Source of the DNA: Porphyra umbilicalis
Taxonomy: Eukaryota; Rhodophyta; Bangiophyceae; Bangiales; Bangiaceae
Direction of reading: 5' to 3'
Assembly: GCA_002049455.2 (NCBI GenBank)
Contig: KV918803.1
Location: 186,001 to 250,000 of the forward strand
DNA length: 64,000 bases
Part shown: positions 12,049 to 22,175 of the stretch, piece after piece
Numbering within the stretch: the first letter of the stretch is position 1
Layout: every line of letters begins with the position of its first letter
The notes under the pieces: generated by a model
Database searches by the model: none
The model's input: only the letters and a program-made list of their open reading frames with translations
What the model was told of the DNA's origin: nothing
Translations under genes and position numbers: made by a program

Positions 12049-13908
12049 ATGAACGTCCACGACGAGGAGCACGGCGACGACATGGGGGGTGCTGTGGACC
12101 AGGACGACCTCTCCTCGGGCCTCGCGATGGCTGTGAGCCACCATCTTCGGCTGCTGCAGTTGGCGCGGCGGGTCCGCGGTTGTCAGCGCCTGCGGCGACG
12201 GCACCGCGGGTCGGTTCGTGGGCGCGCGCCCAACAAGAAGCGCGACTTCAACCTCGGGCTGCGCAACATTTTGCGCGACTACTGGGGTGTGGACGGGGAG
12301 CCGCCCGTCTTCGACGAGGCGGACTTTGAGAGCCGGTTCCGAATGCCACGCGCTGTCTTCATGCGCGTCTACAATGACATAAAGGACGAGCCGTTTTTCC
12401 GCCAACGCGTCAACGCCACCGGGCGACCCCAGGCGCATCCGCTTCAGAAGGTCGTCGCCGCGCTGCGCGTTCTTGGCAACGGCGAGGCCGCGGACCGCCC
12501 CGATGAGTACGTCCGGTTGTCGAAGTCGACCACCAATGCCGCCGTCAAGAGCTTCATCGAGTTCATCGTCAACAAGTACGAGTCGACCTACCTGCGCGCG
12601 CCGACGAACGAGGACATCACGCGCATCCTGGCGTTCAACAAGGACCGGGGCTTGCCCGGCTGTATCGGCAGCTTGGACTGCAGCCACTGGGAGTGGCACG
12701 GCTGCCCGAAGTCGGCGGCGGGACAGCACAAGGGCAGGTCGGGCAAGCGGTCCATTGTCCTGGAGACGGTGTGCGACCACGACCTCTGGGTTTGGCACGT
12801 CTTTGCCGGCTCGCCAGGAAGCAACAACGACATCAACGTCCTCAAGCAGAGCCCTTTGTTTTCTCGTGTCGTGCGCGGCGAGTGGCCGCCACGTGACTTT
12901 TCTTTTGAAGTGAACGGCGGAGGTACACGTATCTTTACTATTTAGTCGACGGTATCTATCCCTCTTACCCTTTCTAGTTCGCCCCCACCAGAACCCCGGC
13001 ACCCCGGAGGAGCTTGAGTTCAACGCCGTACAAGAAGGCGCTCGCAAGGAGGTCGAGCGCCTGTACGGCACCATGTACCAGCAATTCAAGGTGGCTCTCC
13101 ACCCCGCGCGCCACCACAGCGTGGCGCACCTCATCCTCACGGCCAAGGCCGTGTGCATCTTGCACAACATGGTCGTGGAGGCGCGGCGGCCATCATTCGT
13201 CCACAACATTCGGCGGCATGGCGCAGATGTCGACATTGGTGGTCACGGTGGCGGCGTTGCGGGCGACGGTGAGGGCGCGGGCGCCGGTGCCGCCAATGGC
13301 GGCGACGGCAGTGACGTCGGCGGCGGTGAAGATGGTGGGGATAGTGGCGCGGCGGCGGTGGCGGCGGCGGGGATGGTGGCGCAGGCGGCGGTGACGGCGG
13401 CGGCGGCGGCGGCGGTGGCGGCGGTGGCGGAGGTGGCGGCGGTGGCGGCAGTGGCGGCGGTGGCGGGCACGGCGGGGGTGGCCCCGCAGCCGTGGGCGGT
13501 GGTGACGCTGGCGGCGCTGGCGGCGGGGATGGTGGCGACGGCGGTGAGGATGCTGGGGAGGGTGGCGCCGGCGGCGCTGGCGGCAGCGATGGTGGTGGTG
13601 CCGGCGGCGGCGGTGGGGATGGTGGCGACGGCCACGGGGGCGCTCGGGGTGGTGGCGCCGGCGACATTGGTGGCCGAGGTCGTCCGTCTGGGCCATCACG
13701 CGGACGTGTTGGTCGGGCCGCTGACGGTGTCCCAGCTGACCCTGCGCTCCAAGTTAACCAGGGCATGCTTCCTCCCCCCGGTTCCTTCTCCGACCTCCTT
13801 ACTTGGGTGCAGGCGACGGACCCGGCCGTCGGTATGAACTTGAGAAAGGATCTCACTGCACTTGCGTGGGCTCGCCGACAGGCACGGCGGTCACGCGCTG
13901 GCGAGTAA
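12049..13908 (+). pseudogene. Harbinger DDE nuclease (transposase), frameshifted
   Basis: Likely start ATG 12049 (MNVHDEEHGDD), just after a possible splice acceptor (TTGATGCAG). The DDE_4-type nuclease shows its catalytic triad: Asp in GSLDCSHWEWHGC (about 12675), Asp in FAGSPGSNNDINVL (about 12830) and Glu in QEGARKEVERLYG (about 13045). A family-typical AVCILHNMVVEA follows. Three frame changes interrupt it. Near 12918 the frame must shift to read YLYYLVDGIYPSYPF. Near 12975 it shifts again into RPHQNPGTPEELEF. Near 13350 it shifts into a Gly/Asp-rich linker that ends DLTALAWARRQ. Each is a one-base event. Whether they are mutations or consensus errors cannot be told here. Confidence 0.85.
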
Positions 13909-14476
13909 TGAGGGCTCGTATGTGCCTGTGGGTGTGTGTGCATGTGTGTGTGTGTTTGTTTGTCAATGACTTGTTCTTTCGTCAAAGCCGCATGGCATGT
14001 TCTGTGTACCAATCGAAGTCCCCATGTCGGAGTCACGACTAGCGGCTCATGCGAATGCTGGCGGCCTGCGCCCTCGCATCGCGTATGACAGGCAAGGTGT
14101 TTTGCACCTGCAATGCGCAACTGATGCGCTTTCCATCTCATAGGGCGTTGCCAAGACAGACTTTACCCGTGCTTGACTCACGTGCGGAACGCGCCCGGCC
14201 ATGATGAACAGCAGTGCGTCGCAACTGATGGCGCATACTGCAAGAAAACACACAACAAAGCTAACAAAAGGAGCACCGCTTGCGACGCGCTAGCTCCAAC
14301 ACAGGCATGCGACTGCACGCGACCACACCAAACAAGGACAATGTGGGTGACCTGCAATGTCTCCCATCCGTCACACATGCACGTCCGCCGCACTAGAGTC
14401 ACTGGCACACAGCAACGTCCTGCGGCATGCGTCTCACAATCACTCCAGCGGTCAAACCCTCCGCACCCCAAAGTCC
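13909..14476. other. Gap between convergent Harbinger genes, copy 2
   Basis: Same spacer as 96-664, with the TG-rich tract near 13921-13955. No separate gene visible. Confidence 0.7.
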
Positions 14477-16894
14477 TCACTCGTCCTCTTCATCATCAGT
14501 GACCTCCTTGTTCACAGCACCGCCGGTTCGCGCAGACACAGCGCCCGTCGTCCGGACCGTACGTCCCGCGCCGCGACTGCGCATGTCGCCACGCGCGGTA
14601 GGCGCCGTGACGCTGCTCCCGCCTCCACGTCCGGCCCAGTGAGGTCAATGGCTGCCTGGTTCTTGTCGATGCGCGCCTGCCCCACCTTGGACTTGGCCGC
14701 CATCGCGTGGCGGCCGCGCGCCAGGCGCACGCGCTCTGCAGAGCCTCTCTTGTCCAGCCCGACGCCTCGGCCACATTGGTGGTCGCGTCGCTGTCGTCGC
14801 TTGATGCGACGACCGGCTCCTTGCCGCCCCCCGCGGCCATCGCGGCCGACGCGGCCGCAGCTGCGCTCGCGCCCGCTGCAGTGGCCGACTTGGTCGATGG
14901 CGACGCGCCCCGCACCGCGACCGCACCGCTGGCCACGGCCGCCGGCGCCGTGGCATTGATGGCCGCCATGCCGATGTTGAACATGTCCTTCCGCATGGCC
15001 TCAAAGAACGTCTTGGCCTCGTCCGTGCCCTTGTTCTCGGCCAAGTTGAAGAACGCGGCCGCCGCGCGCTTGGACTCGAGCTGCGTCCGCTTGGCAGCTC
15101 CGAAACCATCGCCTCCATCGTCTTTCTCGAGCGCACGAGCTCCACACCGAGGACGCCCGCGCTCTCTTGCATGTCCTCTTTGTTGTTGCGCATGCGCTTG
15201 GCCGCCTTGACGCCCATGTCCGGTCGCGGCTGGAGAGCGGGACGCTTCCCGCGTGAGGGCTTGTCGCCGCCGCCGTTGCCATCATCGCCGCCGTCAACGT
15301 CCAGCTGACCACCAATGCCGTGAAAGCGGTCGGCGACGGCGTTGGCGTCGGCCGCCGCCCCGCTGAACTTGTCCATCTCTCTCAGCACGCGCCACATCGG
15401 GATGCACGCGCACGTCACCACGTGACCGGTCCGCTCCGCCCGCGCCTTTCCCTGCCGCTCGCGCTCGTCGTCCGAGCACGCGTCCTGCCGCACGGCTTGG
15501 TACGCCGACACGCCAGAGAAGAGGCCCGCGGCGGCGCGCACGAGGTCCTCCTCAGTCAGCCCCCCCGTCAGCTGCTTCTTGTCGGACACCACCTTGAAGA
15601 AATGTGCGAAGCGCTGCACGTCGGGCGCGATCTTGCGCTCAAACTGCGTCTGCATGGAGCCCGCCGTGCGCTCGCTCCATCGGCCCTTCAGGTCACTGGG
15701 CTTCAGGCTCTTGGGGATGCGCTGCACAAAGTCCTCCTTAATGGTGTCCCAGAGACCGTCCTTCGACCAGTCCGCGCCCATGTCCGACCGCTGCGCCACC
15801 AACTTGAACGCCTCACAGAGAGCCACCTGCTCGTCGACCGTCCACACCTTTCCCTTGCCGTTGCCTGGGCCCTTCTTCTTGGCGCCTGCGCCACCCCCGC
15901 GGCGAGGACCGCCGCTCGCGCGGCGCCCTTGGTGCTGCGGCGTCGGCGCACCGCCGGTGCTGGATGATGCGACGCTCCCGCCCGAAGACTGGTTCCACTC
16001 GCTCTCGTCACCGCCGCCAGCCCCACCAAGGTTCGACATTGTTGGTCGCGGCATCGCTCCCCGTCGGGTGCCGGCTGCTCGCTTCTCACGAGCACGGGTA
16101 CGTCCCGACTTGTCCGACTCTGTGTCGCTTGGTGGACCGCGGCCGACCGGTGCGCTCTTGCCGGGCGCCCCGCCAGCACCGGCGCCAGCCTCTGACCCAC
16201 TTGCGCTTCCGCGGGCAACCGGCGTGGCGGCCACCAATGTCGGCGCCACGGGCCCGCTCCACCGGCGGAGCGCTCGTCCGAGGTAGCACGAAGGGCGCCA
16301 GAAGCAGCGGCTCCTCGAGGCTTGTACGGCACACAGCGGTCAGACAAGAGGGAGGGTTGGGCGGAGGAGTCTTGCCAGAAGCGAGCGCGTCTTTCACACG
16401 ACACGCGTGCAAGCGCCGGACGAACTCCTCGACACCGAGCTGCTGGCGCGCCGCAGGCCCGCCAGGTGCGGGCGCCGATCAGTCCGCGCCTTCTTCGAAG
16501 GGGTTGGAGCCGCCTCGTCGACCCCAATAACGTCGCCGCCACCCAGAGCGGCGCCAGACTTGGCCGGCGCTACCGCGTCCACACCGGTGGTCGCTGCCGA
16601 CGCAGGCAGCGACGCGCAACCGCCGGCAGCCGTGGTCGTCCCGCCCGTCCGGGACGTCGCCGCTGCAGTGTCGGCGCCTGCTGTCGCGGACGGCAGCCGC
16701 AGTGCCGCTCGCACCGCGGGAGGCGCCGCCCCGCCCGTGCCACGGGCCGTAGCAGGCTCGAGCCCAGGGGGGGGAGAAGACTCGTCCAACGGGTTGCGCA
16801 CCCGCTGGTAGCGAAAGCCAGGAGGTAGAGGGGGGAGTGGGGGAAACGGCGGGGCGTCGCCATCGGCCGACTTTGAAGGGGGGGAGTCGGGCAT
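14477..16894 (-). pseudogene. Myb/SANT-like protein of Harbinger copy 2, frameshifted
   Basis: Same protein as 665-3089, from ATG 16894 to TGA at 14477-14479. The Trp that is a stop in copy 1 is intact here (TGG at 15995-15997), so the helical DNA-binding-like domain is joined to the N-terminal half. Relative to copy 1 it lacks one base at six places: near 14622, 14759, 15098, 16250, 16350 and 16440. The frame is therefore broken in the N-terminal third and in the C-terminal part. Most losses are in short runs of C or G. Their sum is minus six, so the outer frame is restored. Confidence 0.75.
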
Positions 16895-18194
16895 GGCGGC
16901 TTGCTGTGTCGCGAGACGTACGGCACAGCGACAGCAGTGGACACACCGTCCGTCGACGGCGAAAAAGGGCGGATGCACCGCCGTTGTGGAACGGGCCGCA
17001 GAGAGCGGGCACGTTCAACGTACACCTTCACCCGTGCGGTCCCCGCAAGCATACAGCCGAAAGCACAGGACCTAAGTCGACTGACATTGTTGGTTGCCCC
17101 CATGCTACCTGCCAACGACGACTGCGGCACCGCCCCCAATGGCCCTCCCAGGCGCACTCAGAACGGTGCGACCGGGCCACAAAAGTGTGCCGGACCCCAC
17201 AAACGGCGTTCGTGGACTGCCTGATCGGATGTCCCGAGAGGCTCACACGAGCCGTCCGTTGACAGGCCCGATGCCCCACGAGACCCGTGACCCAGAGGGA
17301 GGCTGACGGTCGGTTTCCTCGACAGGCGTGCACCGTACCTCTCGATCTCGGCGCCGGACACCTGGGGCCCGCCGTCAGCCATCACGCACTCGCGAGTGAG
17401 TGGACGGTCGCACTGAGATATTGTTCACGAGGCTGTCAAGGACACCGCCCCGAAAGCCCTGGCACTGGTCCCCACGTCCCGGGGGACACACCACGGACGC
17501 TCAGGTGGACACACACGAGTGCCAATGAGACCGCCAGCGCGATCCATTTCTCAATTCTGGCCCGTCCTCGGCCCTCTGGAGGCACCCAAGGCGTCACAGG
17601 AGGAGTGACTGCGCGGTGCAATCGGTCTGACTCAGCAGATGGGGGCAGGCACGCAGCAGAGGTGCACAGGGGCGCAGCCCTTGTGCCACGCGCATGGCTC
17701 TCGAGCCACCCGTTTGCGCGGTTGTCAGGCCACTGTGGCCGCTGGCGACGGTTCGACCGCCATGATTCAGGCTCCAACACCTTCCACAGCTTGGGGCGGT
17801 GCGACCGCAACACACGTCACGCACTCGAGCGGATTCGATCCAGATTGGTACCGAAAGGCCTCCACGTGTCTCGCTAGATTGCCTTGATTTGGGCGGTTTG
17901 GGCTCCGTTCACACGCTTTCCGTGACATGTTCGGCACGTATTCGACGGACGCCTCTTCATTTCGATACTGGCGACGACGCTGATACGTGTCGTCCGTTGG
18001 CAACCACGAAGTGCGGCCAACAACGTCGAGGCCAACGGCGCTCAGATCTTCGAAAGGTAGCCCACTCTGTTTCACCCATTACATTGCCCGTTGGCAACGC
18101 GTTGGCCCGTTGGCAACTGACCACTCGCAGGGCCACACGTAGCGGTTTCATTTCACCGTTTCAGACCGTTGGCCCGACATTGGTGGGAATGCTC
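16895..18194. other. Non-coding right arm of Harbinger copy 2
   Basis: Duplicate of 3090-4390, including the subterminal CCGTTGG repeats (first at 17994). Two single-base losses relative to copy 1 lie near 17364 and 17722. No gene recognised. Confidence 0.7.
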
Positions 18195-19358
18195 TTACGG
18201 ACGCCCGGCATCGCCGCGGAAGCGGAGGAGGACGTAGAACACATCGCTTAGGCGGTCATCGTGTGGCGTCTCGAAGTCGACCGTCCAGGTGTCGTCGGGG
18301 CGGGCGTTGTGGGCGGGGGGGGTCAGGCAGGGGGAGGCGTGGAAGGCGGAGGAGGGGGGGGGGGTAGGGGAGGCGAGAGCGGGGGGGGAGCGGATGCCGG
18401 GAGGGCCGGTGGCGAGCAAGAGCTTGGCCTGGGCGGACAGGGCATGGGGGTCGGAAGGGGAGGAGCCCGCGATGAGGGAGGCGGAGAACCATTCGCCGCG
18501 CACGGAATCGAGGATCTTGTCAGCAAGCATAGCGGCGGTGTGATACCGGGGGGGCATTTGCGACTGGAGCAGGGTTAGTCGGGACAGCATGCGCTCGAAG
18601 CGGGAGACGGCGGTGTCGTTGGGGAGCTTGGGCTCGGTGCGGTACTGGATCGTCTGCCACTGCTCGCGGATGCGCAGTGTGCGGGCGGCCGAGTGGACGC
18701 GGGAGTGGATGAGATCCCACAGGGCGTCCTCGGGGAGGCTGCGCGAGTCGTGGACGAGAGAGGACAGGTTGTGCTCGGTGTTGCGCAGAACGAAGGGTAG
18801 GCACGTGGCGCGGAGGGGGAGCGGGACCTGGAAGGCGTCACAGATGTTGGCGAATGTGTTGCGTGCGCGGGAGAGGGACTCCGAGTCGGCGCCGTCGTAT
18901 TGACGGTCGTGGGTGTAGTAGCTGGCGACGGCGCGGACGGCCGTTGACGGGTTGGCCGGGGTGCCCGGGGCGGGGCCGGGCGGCGAGAAGGGGGCGCGGG
19001 CGGGTGACGGGCTGCGTCGCGGGGAGCGGGAAGGCCACGCGGGGGCGGTGGGCGGGGCGCGGGGAGGGGTGGAGGCGGGCGGGGCGGGCGGAGGCGAGGT
19101 GGGGGCGGGGCGCGTTGGGCGGGAGGGGTGCGCGTCGGAGGAGGTGGGCGGGGGCGGGGCGGCGGGCGGGCCGAAAGAGGCGATCTTGTCGTACTCGCCG
19201 TCGAGGTAGAGCTGCAGGACGGAGAGGCGGGTAAGGCCGCCCGTGGCGCGGTGAAGGTTGGCGGTGGGGTAGGGCGGCCAGATCTCGTGGACGGCGATGG
19301 AGACGGCGGTGAGTTGGCGGCGGGTCAGAGTCGTGACGTCGAAATCACCGATGGCCAT
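18195..19358 (-). pseudogene. Retrotransposon Gag-like ORF cut by Harbinger insertion
   Basis: A frame from ATG 19358 (MAIGDFDVTTLTRRQL) has a Pro/Ala-rich linker and then a helical region (YDGADSESLSRARNTFANIC, LWDLIHSRVHSAARTL, FERMLSRLTLLQSQMPPRY). The overall look is that of a retroelement capsid/Gag. No zinc knuckle, protease, reverse transcriptase or integrase is present nearby. The stop TAA at 18195-18197 is the reverse complement of the TTA target duplication of Harbinger copy 2, so the ORF is truncated by that insertion. A second open frame directly upstream (to about 19467, MPSPSGFPPPADPLESPVSA) probably belongs to the same protein through a frameshift near 19360. Identification is by general appearance only. 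Confidence 0.55.
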
Positions 19359-20172
19359 GGCGACCGTAAGAGGACGGATCGGAGGTGACCGTCGAGAGGT
19401 AGGCGGAGACGGGGGACTCGAGCGGGTCGGCGGGGGGGGGAAAGCCGGAGGGGGAGGGCATGGCGGCGGAGAGGGGGGGCGGGGGGAGGCGGGGGGACAG
19501 CAGGCAGGAGGGGCGGGGCTCCGAGGCGTGGCCGGGCCGGGAAGACCGAGGGGTCAACGTAGCGGGACCAGGACTCGGAGGAGGGCAGATGAACGGCGGG
19601 GGCGAGCCCTCAGCAACGGTGCACCGTTGGCTATCATGTGATAGTTCAAAGAAAGCTGACCGCCGCACCGGTGGTGGTCCGGGGGCTGGCGGCGGTTTAT
19701 ATTGGGGGCATGCAAGTCAGACGAGATCATGCGGGAAATGATTAAGCAAGACGAGAAATGATCAAGCGATTTAGGCAGGCGAGGAAGTACGGGATGGGAA
19801 TGTGGGCTGTTGCATTCGGCAGGGGCTAAGTCCAGTATTTATGCCCCTGCCGGGACTTGCGCCCGTCTCTCCGTACTTCGGATTGCGGCCTGTGGGACGG
19901 CTGTCCCTCCCTCAGTAGCCCCCCTATTCGGGCCAGGGGTTACTCTTACGTCTCTCCTTTTCGTCTGTTTTCGTCTCGTTATTACGGCGCCGGCCTTGCC
20001 CCGCGCCGCCCTGTCTTGCTCGCCATCTAAATATTGGCGTCCCTCTCGAGTCCTAGCCTTTGAGCGCCTTTGCGCCGTCTAGGTCCTCTCGGTAGGTTGA
20101 CCCTTTAGGTCCTTCTCTTTTGTACTGTCAGTGTGGTTCTAGGGTATTTGTTCGCGCCTTCTTTGTTGCCAC

Positions 20173-20535
20173 ATGGGCCAGTCGTTCCACATTCAGACGT
20201 GGGGGGGCCTACCCAGAATCGGGCGTGGCGGCGCATGTCCACCAGCAAAAACCGTGTCCCGCCCCGTTCCGACCCCCACACACGCCGAGTTAAGGTGGCG
20301 CATAGAGCTCCCTGCATTACACTCGGTCTACGAAAACGATACGGGCGCCATCCGGCAACGTGTAGAAGTACTAGTGGCTAAGGAGGAAATTGGGTTATCA
20401 CCCAATTTTATAGGCCCTCACAGTGAAAGAAAACGGGTAGCTCTCGACCTCTTCGATTGTGGAAGAGCTTTCATGGGGCGCACGGGCCGACCACGTGTCC
20501 ACGGGCCGATCACACCGCCTGCACAGGCGGCGTGA
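20173..20535 (+). CDS. Unrecognised 120-residue ORF
   Basis: ATG-initiated frame whose middle (ELPALHSVYENDTGAIRQRV, then VAKEEIGLSPNFIGP) has protein-like rather than low-complexity composition. No family recognised. It could be a fragment of a mobile element, since it lies next to the Gag-like remnant. No supporting splice or regulatory signal seen. Confidence 0.2.
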   Translation: MGQSFHIQTWGGLPRIGRGGACPPAKTVSRPVPTPTHAELRWRIELPALHSVYENDTGAIRQRVEVLVAKEEIGLSPNFIGPHSERKRVALDLFDCGRAFMGRTGRPRVHGPITPPAQAA

Positions 20536-21060
20536 TCCGCAGTTGCCGTGACTGTGGCAGGTCACACAGCTTGGCCCATTGGCTCCGTGCGCGTCGCCGG
20601 CACGTGACGCTGGCTGTGCGCTTCAACCAATATCAAGCCGCCAACCCGAGGCGGACCACTACGCGGAGAACCAGATGGACGGTGACAGAGAGTATGTTTG
20701 ATTGTGCTGATGGGAAACGTGTGATTCTACCGGAGTACGGCTGCGGATAGCAGCACGCCGGGAGACGATGCTGACGAACCGTCCCCTGTCTCTTTGTCTG
20801 TGCCAGGACTCTCTGTTTCGTTTGTACAGCTTCTCGGCGGCTGAGTTGCTACAGGTCTTCCCAGGAAAAACTTGGGCGTACAGGTGCGCAACCTGCAGGC
20901 ACTGTCTCCTCAAGCCAACTGCGGGCATGGCTCAGTTGAAGCTAGAAGGAAGGAAGGCGCACAAGGAGTACGAGGAATGGGCGAGGCCATGCACGAATGA
21001 GGAAACGAGAATTGGAGGGGGGGGAAAGTGGAGGAGGGACAGCGACAGCCAACGCACTCG

Positions 21061-21144
21061 GTCCTCGTCAGCAGCGGCCAGGAGAGGGCGAAACAGAAAC
21101 AGGTCCTCGTCAACAGCGGCCAGGAGAGGGCGAAACAGAAACAC
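21061..21144 (+). repeat. Two-copy 42-bp tandem repeat
   Basis: GTCCTCGTCA-starting units at 21061 and 21103, nearly identical, period 42 (a multiple of three). Confidence 0.85.
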
Positions 21145-22175
21145 TTGTGACACACAGCGACAAAGGGACGGCGCCTGACGGTGCGCCGGCGCGGCGTACT
21201 GGGGCGCTTGCTGCCGTCGCTACTCTGCACATCAAGTGGTTGGAGGGCCATCCGCGCCCGAGTTTGTGCGGTCGTTCCTGGGATCTGACAGCAACGCGGG
21301 GGCCGAGGGCCGCGAAAAGGCGCGCCCCCGTGCAGCCACGTTGTCTTTGGCGCCAATTCTACTTCGTCATCTATTGGTATTCCGCATCGACCTTACAAGA
21401 ACGGTCCCGTCCAATGAATGGATAGAATTGTGCTCCTCCGCCAATAGATGCCCGTATTTGCTCTATGCGCCGGTTCACAGTGTATTAACTCGGCGTGCAC
21501 AGGTCCCGACGATGAGCGCCGCCTGCACCTCGAACGGAATCTGCGGCCACTCGTAACCGCATGCTAATGAATTTCAGATCTCGAGAAGAATGTGCGATCG
21601 TCAACGCAACGTGTGTTTGTCTGTAATCGTCCCGATTTGGGTGTTAGACCCCCGTTTAGACACAATTGTAGACAGATTCGGTTCGCAAAATGTTCGGAAA
21701 TGCACAAGCGTCTGCCCAAACGGCAGTGGTATGGTCGGCCGATAGAAAATTGCGAACCTCCTGCGAACCAGCGCCATATTATCCGGTTGGATCTATACGA
21801 GGCCCACCAGTAGCTGGGTTCGTAGATCTGGTTCGCGACGTTGGTGAGATGACCGGTTTTGCCATACATCTACCCATAACTGTCAAATATGGCATGTTTA
21901 ACAAAAAGTACGGAAAAGCGGTTGGTAACCGACGTTGTTGGGTGTGCTCTAATGCCAACAAAATTTACAATAAGAGCGCTCCCCGCGCCGGGTCTCACAC
22001 GCACACACAACCACCAACGCAGGCGAGCAGATGAAAAAACCAAGAAGGAAAAATACACTGTCACAAAAAAAAAAACATACACACAACCCACACCACCCTC
22101 ACACACACGCAGCATGCCCGGAAAAGGAATCACAAGTAACCAAAAGAGGCGGGCGGTGCCGGCAACGGGGCGCGC

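Larger units (their letters stand above)
11950..18194 (+). mobile_element. PIF/Harbinger element, copy 2
   Basis: Contains a DDE nuclease gene (+), a convergent Myb/SANT-like gene (-) and a right end identical to copy 1. The right terminus is at 18194, followed by TTA at 18195-18197. The left terminus was not found: no inverted complement of GGGAATGCTC is seen upstream, so the start given is only the point where nuclease-linked sequence begins. The minisatellite or the N at 9157 may obscure the true left end. It is inserted in a retrotransposon Gag-like ORF on the minus strand. Confidence 0.85.
19359..22175. other. Gap, possible retroelement remains, no firm gene
   Basis: A minus-strand TATAAA lies near 19697 upstream of the Gag-like ORF and might belong to its promoter or LTR; no LTR pair was found. 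A 9-bp stem-loop (GGCAGGGGC / GCCCCTGCC) lies at 19818-19851. Short ORFs on + at 20173, 20768 and 21236 are of unknown meaning. An A-run is at 22068-22077. Confidence 0.4.

Noticed and set aside
11827-13236. 469-codon minus-strand ORF
   Set aside because: Antisense to the nuclease, whose DDE motifs establish the plus strand as coding.
19640-20110. LTR of the retroelement carrying the Gag-like ORF
   Set aside because: A TATA-like box is present, but no second LTR copy, primer-binding site or TG...CA boundaries could be shown.
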